A stretch of DNA of 51,846 nucleotides, from NCBI GenBank assembly GCA_048883105.1, contig JBHLQY010000008.1, positions 1-51,846 on the forward strand, written 5' to 3'. Of the stretch, positions 9,664-17,894 are shown in pieces; position 1 is the first letter of the stretch, and each line of letters opens with the position of its first letter. The DNA is from LW40-45 sp048883105 (GTDB taxonomy: Archaea > Asgardarchaeota > Lokiarchaeia > Sigyniarchaeales > SOKP01). The notes beneath the pieces were generated by a model that saw only the letters and a list, made by a program, of their open reading frames with translations, made no database searches and was not told the origin of the DNA. A program made the position numbers and the translations under genes.

Positions 9664-10500
9664 ATGCTAGAACCTTACTTTCAAGAAAAAAATTTCATTT
9701 TGTATCTTGGTGATGCGATAGAAATCTTAAATCAATTTGAAAGTGATAAATTTGATTTAATTTTTGCTGATCCTCCTTATTTTCTAAGTAATAATGGGAT
9801 AACATGCCAATCAGGTAAAATGGTATCGGTTAATAAGGGGATGTGGGACAAATCACAGGGTTTCGAAGAAGATGTTATATTTACTGACAATTGGTTAAAA
9901 GCATGTAGGACTGTATTAAAGAAAAATGGCAGTATTTGGGTTTCAGGAACGTTACATGCTATTTATAAAGTTGGTTATCTCCTCCAAAAAAATGGTTATG
10001 ATATAATTAACGATATTGTTTGGTACAAACCAAATGCCCCCCCTAACTTGTCTTGTAAATATTTTACCCATAGCCATGAATTGATATTATGGGCAAGAAA
10101 ATCAGATAAATCTCGCCATACCTTTCATTATGAAAAAATGAAGTCTTGGAATAATCCTAAGGATAAGTTGAAGAACAGAGACAAACAAATGAGGAGTGTT
10201 TGGTCGATCCCATTACTTCCTAAGACAGAAAAGAAATTTGGTAAACATCCTACTCAAAAACCAATAGAACTTTTAAATCGAATAATATCTTCTACTTCAA
10301 AAGAAGATGATTGGGTTCTGGATCCTTTTATTGGTTCGGGAACAACTGGTATTGTGTGTAGCGCTTTAAATCGTAAATTTATAGGAATAGATAAAAATAA
10401 AGAGTATTTAGATTTAACAATTAAAAGATTTAAAGATAAAGGAAAGGAAAAATTATTATTTGATCCAGAAGAACACAGTCAAATAACGAAATACATTTAA
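9664..10500 (+). CDS. Beta-class DNA methyltransferase (probably N6-adenine), orphan
   Basis: Site-specific DNA methyltransferase of 278 residues. The catalytic motif IV DPPYFLSN (36-43) precedes the S-adenosylmethionine motif I DPFIGSGTTG (220-229), which is the beta-class order. The segment after DPPY (ITCQSGKMVSVNKGMWDKS) is typical of the MboII-like adenine methyltransferase group, so an asymmetric target is possible but cannot be read from sequence. HPTQKP before motif I is also standard. No restriction endonuclease gene is adjacent: the left neighbour is the divergent MoxR operon and the right neighbour a metabolic enzyme. It may be a solitary regulatory methylase. Confidence 0.9.
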   Translation: MLEPYFQEKNFILYLGDAIEILNQFESDKFDLIFADPPYFLSNNGITCQSGKMVSVNKGMWDKSQGFEEDVIFTDNWLKACRTVLKKNGSIWVSGTLHAIYKVGYLLQKNGYDIINDIVWYKPNAPPNLSCKYFTHSHELILWARKSDKSRHTFHYEKMKSWNNPKDKLKNRDKQMRSVWSIPLLPKTEKKFGKHPTQKPIELLNRIISSTSKEDDWVLDPFIGSGTTGIVCSALNRKFIGIDKNKEYLDLTIKRFKDKGKEKLLFDPEEHSQITKYI

Positions 10501-10608
10501 AAAAACTTAGTTAAGTCGCTTATGGGAACTTACTGCATAGAATTATTTAAAACCATAATAGAAAATTTTATTATTCGATAATAAAGATATTTAATTAAAG
10601 CTGAAAAG

Positions 10609-10617
10609 TATATTTAA
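10609..10617 (+). promoter_or_regulatory. Candidate TATA box of the glycyl radical enzyme gene
   Basis: TATATTTAA preceded directly by the purine-rich GAAAAG (10603-10608), matching an archaeal BRE-TATA arrangement. It would place transcription start near 10638 and leave a 5' leader of about 25 bases. In such AT-rich DNA TATA-like strings occur by chance. Confidence 0.35.
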
Positions 10618-10662
10618 AAAAAAATTGATTTAATAAAAGATGAAATTTTAAAGTGAATTTAA

Positions 10663-13053
10663 ATGCAATTAGAGCAAACTTTCCCTTCAGAATATAAAGA
10701 AAGAACGTTAAGAATGAAAAACAAGGTTGTTGTAGCACCACACGAAATTTGTATTGAAAGAGCTAAGCTTTTTACCGAATCTTATAAAAAAACAAAAGGG
10801 GAGTCTCCAATTATTCGATTCGCAAAAGCAATGGATTATTTATTAACAAATATGACAATAAAAATTTGGGATGATGAATTTATAGTAGGTAATCGATGTA
10901 CCAAATTTGTAGGAACTCCTATGTATCCCGAAGCTCGAGTAGATACAATTGAGCAAGATATTGATATGTATGATACGCGTCCAGTCCAAAAAATGTTTTT
11001 GACTAATGAAGAAAGACAAATTATAAAAGAGGAAATCATTCCTTATTGGAAAAATGAAGAAGAAACCGTTCAAGAAAGATTTCAATCATATCTAGATCCT
11101 GATGTAAAAGACGTTATGGAAAAATTGGTCTTTACCGTTGATGTGGAACTATCGAGCGGTATTGGTCATTTTTTCCCTGGCCATGATAATGTCTTAAAAT
11201 ATGGATTAAATGGCTTAATTCAAAAAGCTGAAAAAAAAATAAAGGATTTTTCGGGATTAAATCCTGAAGATGTTAAAAAAAGGCTCTTTTTAGAATCCGT
11301 TATTATTCTATGTAAAGGGGCAAAGAAATTCATTCAGAGATTTTCTGATTTAGCCAATAAAATGGCTGAAAATGAAATAAATTCCGAACGCCAAATGGAA
11401 CTTCTTGAAATTTCCGAGATTTGCATTAATATCTCTGAAAATCCACCGAAATCGTTTAAAGAAGCAATTCAACTCATTTATTTTACTCATTTAATAAGCG
11501 GTTTGGAAGATGGTGGTTTTGCAATAAGCGTCGGGCGCTTAGATCAATATGTATATCCATATTATTTAAGAGATATAAATAAGGGAAATATTACAACCGA
11601 AGAGGTTCAATTTCTTTTTGAATGCTTTTTCATAAAGCTTTCGAGCTTATGGAACTATGTTATAAGTAAAGGAGTTGTAGCCGTAGAAGGTCCACCTATT
11701 GCAGAAAATTTAGTAATAGGGGGAGTAGATCGTGAGGGAAACGACGCTACAAATGAATTATCATTATTACTCTTAGATGCATATACCCATATAAAAACTG
11801 TGCAACCAACTTTTTGTGTTCGAATTCATAAAAATACTTCAGAAGATTTTCTTTTAAAAGTTGGAGAATCTATAAAAGTTGGCACGAGTATTGCCTTATT
11901 TAATGATCAGGTTATGATACCTGGTTTGATAACTCGAGGGTTTACTCTTGAAGATGCACGAGAATATGCACCAATAGGATGTGTTGAACCACAACATCCT
12001 TGTAAATCATTTGGATCAACAAATGCTAATCAATTCAATATTGTTAAATGTTTAGAATTGACATTAAACAACGGAATTGATATGTTAACTAGAAAAGATT
12101 ATGGAGTTAAAAGTGACAACAAAATTACTTCATATGAAGATCTCTGGGATGGCTTTATAAATCAGATGAAATATTTCATTAGATATATGGTAAAGACTAT
12201 GTATTTTCTTGATAAAGCCATCGCTGAGCTTACTCCTCAGCCATTTTTATCTGCAACTATAGATGATTGTATTGAACGAGGAGTTGATATAACAAGCGGT
12301 GGTGCTATCTATGATTTTACAGGTCCTCAACTAATCGGTTTAGCTACAGTGACGGATAGTTTGGCAGTAATTAAAAAAATTGTTTTTGAAGAAAAAATGT
12401 TGCCACTTGAAGATTTAGTTCAAATGCTTTCAAAAAATTATAGAGGCACTTATCAAGGAAGAAAAGGAACAGAATGGCGGGAGATTTTTATAAATAAAGT
12501 GCCTAAATTTGGCAACGATGACGATTATGTCGATTCAATTGCTGTGTATATAGCAAGAGTTTACTGTGATGAAATTGCAAAATATTCAAATTATAGAGGT
12601 GGAAAATTTAATCCGGGAATTTATTCTACCACCTTTCATTTAGCATTTGGCATGTTTACAGGTGCTTCAGCTGATGGTAGGAAATTAACAGATCCACTTT
12701 CAAATGGATTAGGTCCAACGAGTGGTATGGATAAACATGGTCCTACAGCTATTCTTAATTCTATTAAGAAACTCAATAACGAGTTAATGACAAATGGAAA
12801 TTCACTAATTTTAGCGTTTCATCCAAATACTTTAAGAATGGGAGTGTTTATTCCACTTATTCGAACATTTTTTGAACCTGATGGTGGTTACCAAATTCAA
12901 TTCAATATTGTTGGTCGAGAAGCCTTACTTGATGCACAAAAAAATCCCGATGAATACCGAGGTTTAGTTGTAAGAATTGCTGGTTATTCCGTATACTTTA
13001 CAGAATTATCGAAAAGTGCACAAAACGAAATTATTGCTCGAACTGAATATTAA
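10663..13053 (+). CDS. Glycyl radical enzyme, pyruvate formate-lyase / glycerol dehydratase family
   Basis: Oxygen-sensitive radical enzyme of 796 residues, usual family length. The thiyl-radical cysteine is Cys440 in PIGCVEPQ; the glycyl radical site is Gly774 in VVRIAGYSVYF near the C-terminus, followed by the usual helical tail ending IIARTEY. GCVEP places it with the lyase/dehydratase branch (glycerol or propanediol dehydratase, choline lyase, decarboxylases) rather than pyruvate formate-lyase, which has two adjacent cysteines. The substrate cannot be decided. A radical-SAM activating enzyme is required for this family and none is encoded in the window, so it must be supplied in trans. 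Implies an anaerobic organism. Confidence 0.9.
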   Translation: MQLEQTFPSEYKERTLRMKNKVVVAPHEICIERAKLFTESYKKTKGESPIIRFAKAMDYLLTNMTIKIWDDEFIVGNRCTKFVGTPMYPEARVDTIEQDIDMYDTRPVQKMFLTNEERQIIKEEIIPYWKNEEETVQERFQSYLDPDVKDVMEKLVFTVDVELSSGIGHFFPGHDNVLKYGLNGLIQKAEKKIKDFSGLNPEDVKKRLFLESVIILCKGAKKFIQRFSDLANKMAENEINSERQMELLEISEICINISENPPKSFKEAIQLIYFTHLISGLEDGGFAISVGRLDQYVYPYYLRDINKGNITTEEVQFLFECFFIKLSSLWNYVISKGVVAVEGPPIAENLVIGGVDREGNDATNELSLLLLDAYTHIKTVQPTFCVRIHKNTSEDFLLKVGESIKVGTSIALFNDQVMIPGLITRGFTLEDAREYAPIGCVEPQHPCKSFGSTNANQFNIVKCLELTLNNGIDMLTRKDYGVKSDNKITSYEDLWDGFINQMKYFIRYMVKTMYFLDKAIAELTPQPFLSATIDDCIERGVDITSGGAIYDFTGPQLIGLATVTDSLAVIKKIVFEEKMLPLEDLVQMLSKNYRGTYQGRKGTEWREIFINKVPKFGNDDDYVDSIAVYIARVYCDEIAKYSNYRGGKFNPGIYSTTFHLAFGMFTGASADGRKLTDPLSNGLGPTSGMDKHGPTAILNSIKKLNNELMTNGNSLILAFHPNTLRMGVFIPLIRTFFEPDGGYQIQFNIVGREALLDAQKNPDEYRGLVVRIAGYSVYFTELSKSAQNEIIARTEY

Positions 13054-13151
13054 ATTTATTTTCTTATTTTTATTAGAATTTTCGATAAATTAGACTACTT
13101 AAAAATTAATTTTATCTTATAAAATCACAAATTATTTTTAGTTTCACAAAT

Positions 13152-13160
13152 TTTAATATA
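13152..13160 (+). promoter_or_regulatory. TATA box of the tRNA-Ala gene
   Basis: TTTAATATA centred 27 bases upstream of the first tRNA nucleotide, the spacing expected for an archaeal TATA box with transcription starting at or next to the mature 5' end. Confidence 0.5.
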
Positions 13161-13182
13161 TAATAGCAAAAGTAATATAAAC

Positions 13183-13254
13183 GGGCCTGTAGATCAGTGG
13201 AAGATCGCTTGGTTCGCATCCAAGAGGTCACGGGTTCAATTCCCGTCAGGTCCA
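13183..13254 (+). tRNA. tRNA-Ala (anticodon CGC)
   Basis: A complete 72-nt cloverleaf without intron. The acceptor arm GGGCCTG pairs with CAGGTCC and contains the G3-U70 wobble pair that marks alanine tRNAs. D stem GATC/GATC, anticodon stem CTTGG/CCAAG with loop TTCGCAT (anticodon CGC, codon GCG), variable loop AGGTC, T arm ACGGG-TTCAATT-CCCGT, discriminator A at 13254. CCA is not encoded. It sits 112 bases upstream of the valyl-tRNA synthetase gene. An open frame on the opposite strand here is the usual tRNA shadow. Confidence 0.97.
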
Positions 13255-13366
13255 TTAAATATCTGTTAAGTCTTAACTTCAAATAAGTTAAAAGTAAAAT
13301 CTTTAAAATAAAGTTTATAAAATCATCTATCATTATTTTTATAAATATATATTAATAGGATTTAAA

Positions 13367-15973
13367 ATGGCACAAGAAAAGGCAATTCCAAAACGATTTA
13401 ATTTTAACGAAGTTCAAGAGAAATGGATTAAATACTGGCGAAACGAGGAAATATATAAATTCGACATAACTGCTCAAGGTGAAATATTTTCAATCGATAC
13501 GCCGCCGCCTTTTGTTAGTGGCACCCTACATCTAGGACATATTTTAAACCATGCATGGATAGATTTCGTTGCGCGTTATCAAAGAATGAAAGGTAATTAT
13601 AATGTTTATTTTCCTCAAGGCTACGATTGCCATGGACTCCCTGTGGAACTTGCTGTTGAGAAGGAATATGGACTAACAAAACATGAGCGAGAGGATTTCT
13701 TAGCAAAATGCATCGAATGGGTTAATAAAAACATTAGAAACATGACAAAACAATATGACGAGTTAGGGTATTCTACCGATTGGGATTATACTTATCGAAC
13801 TATGAACGATGATTATAAGTACAAAATTCAATGGTCCTTGTTATATTTTTATGAGAAAGGATGGTTATATCGTGATAAATTTCCTACGCATTTCTGTGTT
13901 AATTGCGAAACTTCTGTTGCAAAGGCAGAGGTAGCTTATCTAGAAGAGTCAGGGAAGTTATGGTATTTAAGATTACCATTAGTTGGGAGAGAAAATGAGT
14001 ATATAACTATAGCTACAACTCGTCCTGAATATATGGAGGCATGTGTTGGCGTTTTCATTCACCCAAATGATGAAAGATTTTATCATCTTTCTGCTGCTGA
14101 GGTTGAGATTCCATTTACTGAAAGAACTGTCCGTATATATATGGACAGAAATGTAGATATGAATTTTGGTACTGGAATAGTTTACTGCTGTACGTATGGA
14201 GATGAACTAGATATAAAATGGAAAATTGAATACGGACTCGAAGAGATTCAGATATTTACAGAAGATGGGCATATGAACGAGAATTCAAAATATCAAGGTA
14301 TGACAATTTTAGAAGCTCGGGAGCAAATTCTAAAGGATCTTGACAAGATGGGATTGTTAGGGAAGATTGAAGATTACGATCATCGGATTGTTATTCATTC
14401 AGAAAGATCATCATGTAGGAGACCAATTGAATACTTACCAGTTGACCAGTGGTTTATAAAAGTGAAGGAATTTACGCATGAAATCATTGAATCTGGTGAA
14501 ATCATGAATTGGTATCCCGAAAAGCATAAACAGAGATTAATAGACTGGTGCGAAGGTTTAGATTGGAATTGGGTGATTTCACGTCAACGGGTTTTTGGTA
14601 CTCCGATTCCATTTTGGTATTGTAAAGATTGTGGAGAGATTATTCCTCCAAAGGTAGAGGATTTACCATTAGATCCTGTAATAACCACCCCCCCTGTGAG
14701 TGAATGTCCAAAGTGTAAAGGCAAAAATATATTAGGAGAAAAAGATGTCTGCGATTGTTGGATTGATTCGAGTATTACACCTTTAGCTATTGCTAAATGG
14801 TTAGAGGATGACGATTTTTTTGATAAAATATACATGAAAGCTAAAGTCCACCGCCCTCAGGGGTATGAGATTATCCGAACATGGCTGTTTTACACGTTAT
14901 TTCGATGTAAGAAATTAACAGGAAAAGCCCCTTTTTACGAAATAATGATAAATGGAATGGTTGCAGGTCCTGATGGGAGGAAAATGTCAAAGAGTTTTGG
15001 TAATATAGTTTCTCCAGACGAAGTTATGCCCGATTATGGAGCAGATGCGATTAGACAATGGGCAGCACTTGGATCCCTTGGAGATGATTATCCATTCGAA
15101 TATACTTGGTTCAATCTTCAGACAAAACAACCAATATCAGATGACTCTATTAAAGAAGAGCGAGAGAAATTGCCTGAAGAGAAATTTAATAAAAAATATC
15201 ATAGAAGATTTGAACAGTTAATTGGTGCATCGCGTTTTATAACTAAAATTTGGAATGCTTATAGGTTTTTGGGTCTAAATTTAACGAATACTGAAGTTCC
15301 AGATATCGAAATTAATACAGATGAGCTTTCTGCTATTGATAACTATTTTTATTCAGAATTTAATAAGAAACTTAATTTAATCTCAAAATTTTTTGATGGA
15401 TACAATTGGCATGAAGCACTTACAATTTTAAGACCATTTTTCTGGAATGATATTTGCGATAATTATATTGAAGCTATAAAATATAAATTTTATTTAGAAG
15501 ATCAAAAGATTAAAGAAACCACATTAAAAAATGCTTTAAATCTTTTTTATAATCTATTGAAAATCTTTGCTGTGATAATGCCTTTTATTACTGAAGAGAT
15601 ATTTTCACAAATTTTCAAAAAATATAAAATTTTTAAGTCAATTCATTTAGAACGTTGGCCTAATCCATATGATAACATCTCTGAGGAATTGGCTGAAAAA
15701 GGAAAGATTGTCATTGAATTAATTAAAGCTCTTAGAAATCATAAATCGATGCTTCAAATTCCTTTAAATCAAGAAGTTTCAAGAGTCATTATATTATCAG
15801 AGAACAACATAAAAAATATTCTTAAAGACTTGGAAAAAGATATAAAAAGCACAATTCGAATAAAAAGCTTGGAAATATTAGAAAAGGCTCAAGAGAATAA
15901 AATTAGAGATAAACCAGAATCAAAAGAGTGTATAGAAGGATTAAATATAACTTTTTATTTTTCTCGTAATTAA
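13367..15973 (+). CDS. valS: Valyl-tRNA synthetase
   Basis: Class Ia synthetase charging tRNA-Val, 868 residues. The HIGH motif appears as HLGH (residues 55-58) within SGTLHLGHILNHAW, and KMSKS at 539-543 in GRKMSKSFGN. Between them lies the CP1 editing domain (ATTRPEYM, about 205-350) and cysteine pairs typical of the zinc modules (CVNCETS; CKDCGE with CPKC). The anticodon-binding helices occupy about 620-780. It lacks the long C-terminal coiled coil of bacterial ValRS, as expected for an archaeal enzyme. ATG at 13367 is the first in-frame start. Confidence 0.96.
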   Translation: MAQEKAIPKRFNFNEVQEKWIKYWRNEEIYKFDITAQGEIFSIDTPPPFVSGTLHLGHILNHAWIDFVARYQRMKGNYNVYFPQGYDCHGLPVELAVEKEYGLTKHEREDFLAKCIEWVNKNIRNMTKQYDELGYSTDWDYTYRTMNDDYKYKIQWSLLYFYEKGWLYRDKFPTHFCVNCETSVAKAEVAYLEESGKLWYLRLPLVGRENEYITIATTRPEYMEACVGVFIHPNDERFYHLSAAEVEIPFTERTVRIYMDRNVDMNFGTGIVYCCTYGDELDIKWKIEYGLEEIQIFTEDGHMNENSKYQGMTILEAREQILKDLDKMGLLGKIEDYDHRIVIHSERSSCRRPIEYLPVDQWFIKVKEFTHEIIESGEIMNWYPEKHKQRLIDWCEGLDWNWVISRQRVFGTPIPFWYCKDCGEIIPPKVEDLPLDPVITTPPVSECPKCKGKNILGEKDVCDCWIDSSITPLAIAKWLEDDDFFDKIYMKAKVHRPQGYEIIRTWLFYTLFRCKKLTGKAPFYEIMINGMVAGPDGRKMSKSFGNIVSPDEVMPDYGADAIRQWAALGSLGDDYPFEYTWFNLQTKQPISDDSIKEEREKLPEEKFNKKYHRRFEQLIGASRFITKIWNAYRFLGLNLTNTEVPDIEINTDELSAIDNYFYSEFNKKLNLISKFFDGYNWHEALTILRPFFWNDICDNYIEAIKYKFYLEDQKIKETTLKNALNLFYNLLKIFAVIMPFITEEIFSQIFKKYKIFKSIHLERWPNPYDNISEELAEKGKIVIELIKALRNHKSMLQIPLNQEVSRVIILSENNIKNILKDLEKDIKSTIRIKSLEILEKAQENKIRDKPESKECIEGLNITFYFSRN

Positions 15974-15980
15974 TACTAAT

Positions 15981-16838
15981 TTATTTTTGAGTATTTTCTT
16001 GATTTTTAGATGATACTTCATCTTTAGAAAATATTTTTTCTTCAGAAGATACTTCAACTTCAGCTTCTTCAAATGACATCTCATCGAGACCTAACTGCGA
16101 TATCATTACTCTTTTCAGTTTTTCTCTATCTTTTGGTAATCCAAACATTTCAGAATATTTATCAGTTGTAGTTAACTCGTGTGTTCTTCCCTTTTTCACT
16201 GCAGCGATTAGACCATTATCCTGAAGATACTTGATATGTTCATAAGCTCCGCTTCCTCTTATTTTCACAACTAAAGATTTCAAAATAGGTTGTTTCAAAG
16301 CGATAATAGTTAATGTTCTTAAGTATCTCTCTGCTATAGCACCACCTTTAGCAAATTTTGAGACTTTTTCCGCATATTCAGGTTTAATTTGCATTTGATA
16401 GCTATCTCCTATTTGAGCAATTATCAGAGCCGTTGAACGATCTAAATAATCGAAAGCAATTTCATTGATTAATTCTTCAACTTCTTTTTTTTTAATTTCG
16501 AGTTTAGTCGATAATTCTTCAATACTCAATGGTCTGCCTGCTACGTAAAGGGAAGCTTCAATTTGATTTCGATGGAAATCCCATAATTGTCTTACTAATA
16601 TATCTTCATCAGAAATATCAGATTTCGAAGAAAATCCTATTTGAGCATCGATCTCACTTTTTGAAATTACATCGTCAATAATTCCTTCATTATTAGCTTT
16701 AGTAGCGCTTCCTTGAGATTGAATTTTGGGGATTTCATTAATTTTTTCATTTGAAAGATCATTTGATTCTTCTTTTGACTTCTTATCTAAATGATCTTCA
16801 TTATCTTCCTCATCTAAGTCATCATCAAAATTATTCAA
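15981..16838 (-). CDS. scpB: Segregation and condensation protein B
   Basis: Kleisin-interacting winged-helix (KITE) protein of the SMC-ScpA-ScpB condensin. Residues about 90-245 contain the tandem winged helices: IEASLYVAGRPLSIEEL, then RYLRTLTIIALKQPI and RGSGAYEHIKYLQDNGLI, all standard ScpB landmarks. The first 85 residues and last 30 are acidic, Glu/Asp/Ser-rich tails, longer than in typical ScpB. Third gene of the operon, 33 bases after scpA. Ends 7 bases from the convergent valS stop. Confidence 0.9.
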   Translation of the reverse strand: MNNFDDDLDEEDNEDHLDKKSKEESNDLSNEKINEIPKIQSQGSATKANNEGIIDDVISKSEIDAQIGFSSKSDISDEDILVRQLWDFHRNQIEASLYVAGRPLSIEELSTKLEIKKKEVEELINEIAFDYLDRSTALIIAQIGDSYQMQIKPEYAEKVSKFAKGGAIAERYLRTLTIIALKQPILKSLVVKIRGSGAYEHIKYLQDNGLIAAVKKGRTHELTTTDKYSEMFGLPKDREKLKRVMISQLGLDEMSFEEAEVEVSSEEKIFSKDEVSSKNQENTQK

Positions 16839-16871
16839 ATTACCTCTCCAAGATTTTTAGGTTGAAATTTT

Positions 16872-17876
16872 TTATTTTTTAAGACTAATTGAAACATCTT
16901 TAAATTCATCATCTTGAAATAACTCAATTCTATTATTAGTACTCAAGAACATTAGGGCTAAAAACAATCTTACAAGAGCAAATTTCCTGCCAATATGACT
17001 CTTTTCATCGCTTTTTATTATATTGAGAAGATCAAAAAAACTCGTATCCACATTGTTAAAATCAATTGTTCCTTTTATTCGATTAAACCAGCTTTCATGT
17101 AATTCTTCTATAGATTGTTCTTTTCCGCTAATGTGTTTTAAGAGTTCCTTAGGTAATTTTGCTTTTGACTTCATTTGTAATCTTTTCTGTTTTTCTTCTT
17201 CTCTTTGCAAGCGTCGACGTTTCAATTTTTCTTTATTTTGCATAGTTTCAATGATTGCAGCTCTCATTGCATCAAATAATTCATCTTTTGTGGCTATTTG
17301 CATTTTGGGTTTTGTAGGTTGCGGTAATGATTTAGGAATCGTTCTTGAATGTCTAGCCCTTAATTTTTCTAGCTCCTCCCTTTTTTGAATCTGTTCTTCT
17401 TCTTTTATTATGCTAGAAATTTTATAATGATGTAATGATGCTGCAGATTTTAGTGCAATTCCTGAAATTTTATAATTAATTAAATCTTCTCGAAGCATTT
17501 TAGAAAAGAATTTTTCAATCAAGTTAGCTAAATCATAAAATACTATTTCAGAATCTTTAGCTAATTCAAGATCCAATAATGAAGAATAGGGAGGTTTTTG
17601 CCAAAATTTTAAATCTATTTTATCTTTTCTTAATAGGGCAAGATCTTCATCATCAAATTCCGCAACTATTTCTTCTTCTAACATTTCTTCTTGTGATCTA
17701 TCAATAAAATCAGGATGTGATACTATATTTTGAATAAGTTCTACGATATCTTTTTTTCTAGACTTTGCGGGTATTTTTATGTTATTCTTACTACAAAATT
17801 CTTTTAATTCCTTTACTGTCCATTTGTAAAAATCGATATCTTTCATAGAACTTTTCTCATCTGAAATTTTTAACAC
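16872..17876 (-). CDS. scpA: Segregation and condensation protein A with N-terminal SAP-like motif
   Basis: Kleisin subunit bridging SMC heads. The ScpA core is recognisable by DLANLIEKFFSKMLRE and KISGIALKSAASL (about residues 115-150) and by the C-terminal winged helix LVRLFLALMFLST...IELFQDDEF (about 300-330). The middle is a charged linker rich in Lys/Arg/Glu. Odd: residues 19-52 (YKWTVKELKEFCSKNNIKIP and the following KKDIVELI) look like a SAP or Rho-N helix-extension-helix DNA-binding motif, not part of usual ScpA, while the usual N-terminal PLDLLL motif is only weakly kept as SSLLDLEL. Eighteen bases separate it from the smc stop, so it is cotranscribed. Confidence 0.85.
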   Translation of the reverse strand: MLKISDEKSSMKDIDFYKWTVKELKEFCSKNNIKIPAKSRKKDIVELIQNIVSHPDFIDRSQEEMLEEEIVAEFDDEDLALLRKDKIDLKFWQKPPYSSLLDLELAKDSEIVFYDLANLIEKFFSKMLREDLINYKISGIALKSAASLHHYKISSIIKEEEQIQKREELEKLRARHSRTIPKSLPQPTKPKMQIATKDELFDAMRAAIIETMQNKEKLKRRRLQREEEKQKRLQMKSKAKLPKELLKHISGKEQSIEELHESWFNRIKGTIDFNNVDTSFFDLLNIIKSDEKSHIGRKFALVRLFLALMFLSTNNRIELFQDDEFKDVSISLKK

Positions 17877-17894
17877 CTCTTAGATGATTTAATA

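Noticed and set aside
13112..13333. Minus-strand open frame of 73 codons across the tRNA
   Set aside because: It is the antisense of tRNA-Ala and its flanks (contains the familiar DLTGIEPVTSWMRTKRSS-type string produced by tRNA shadows).
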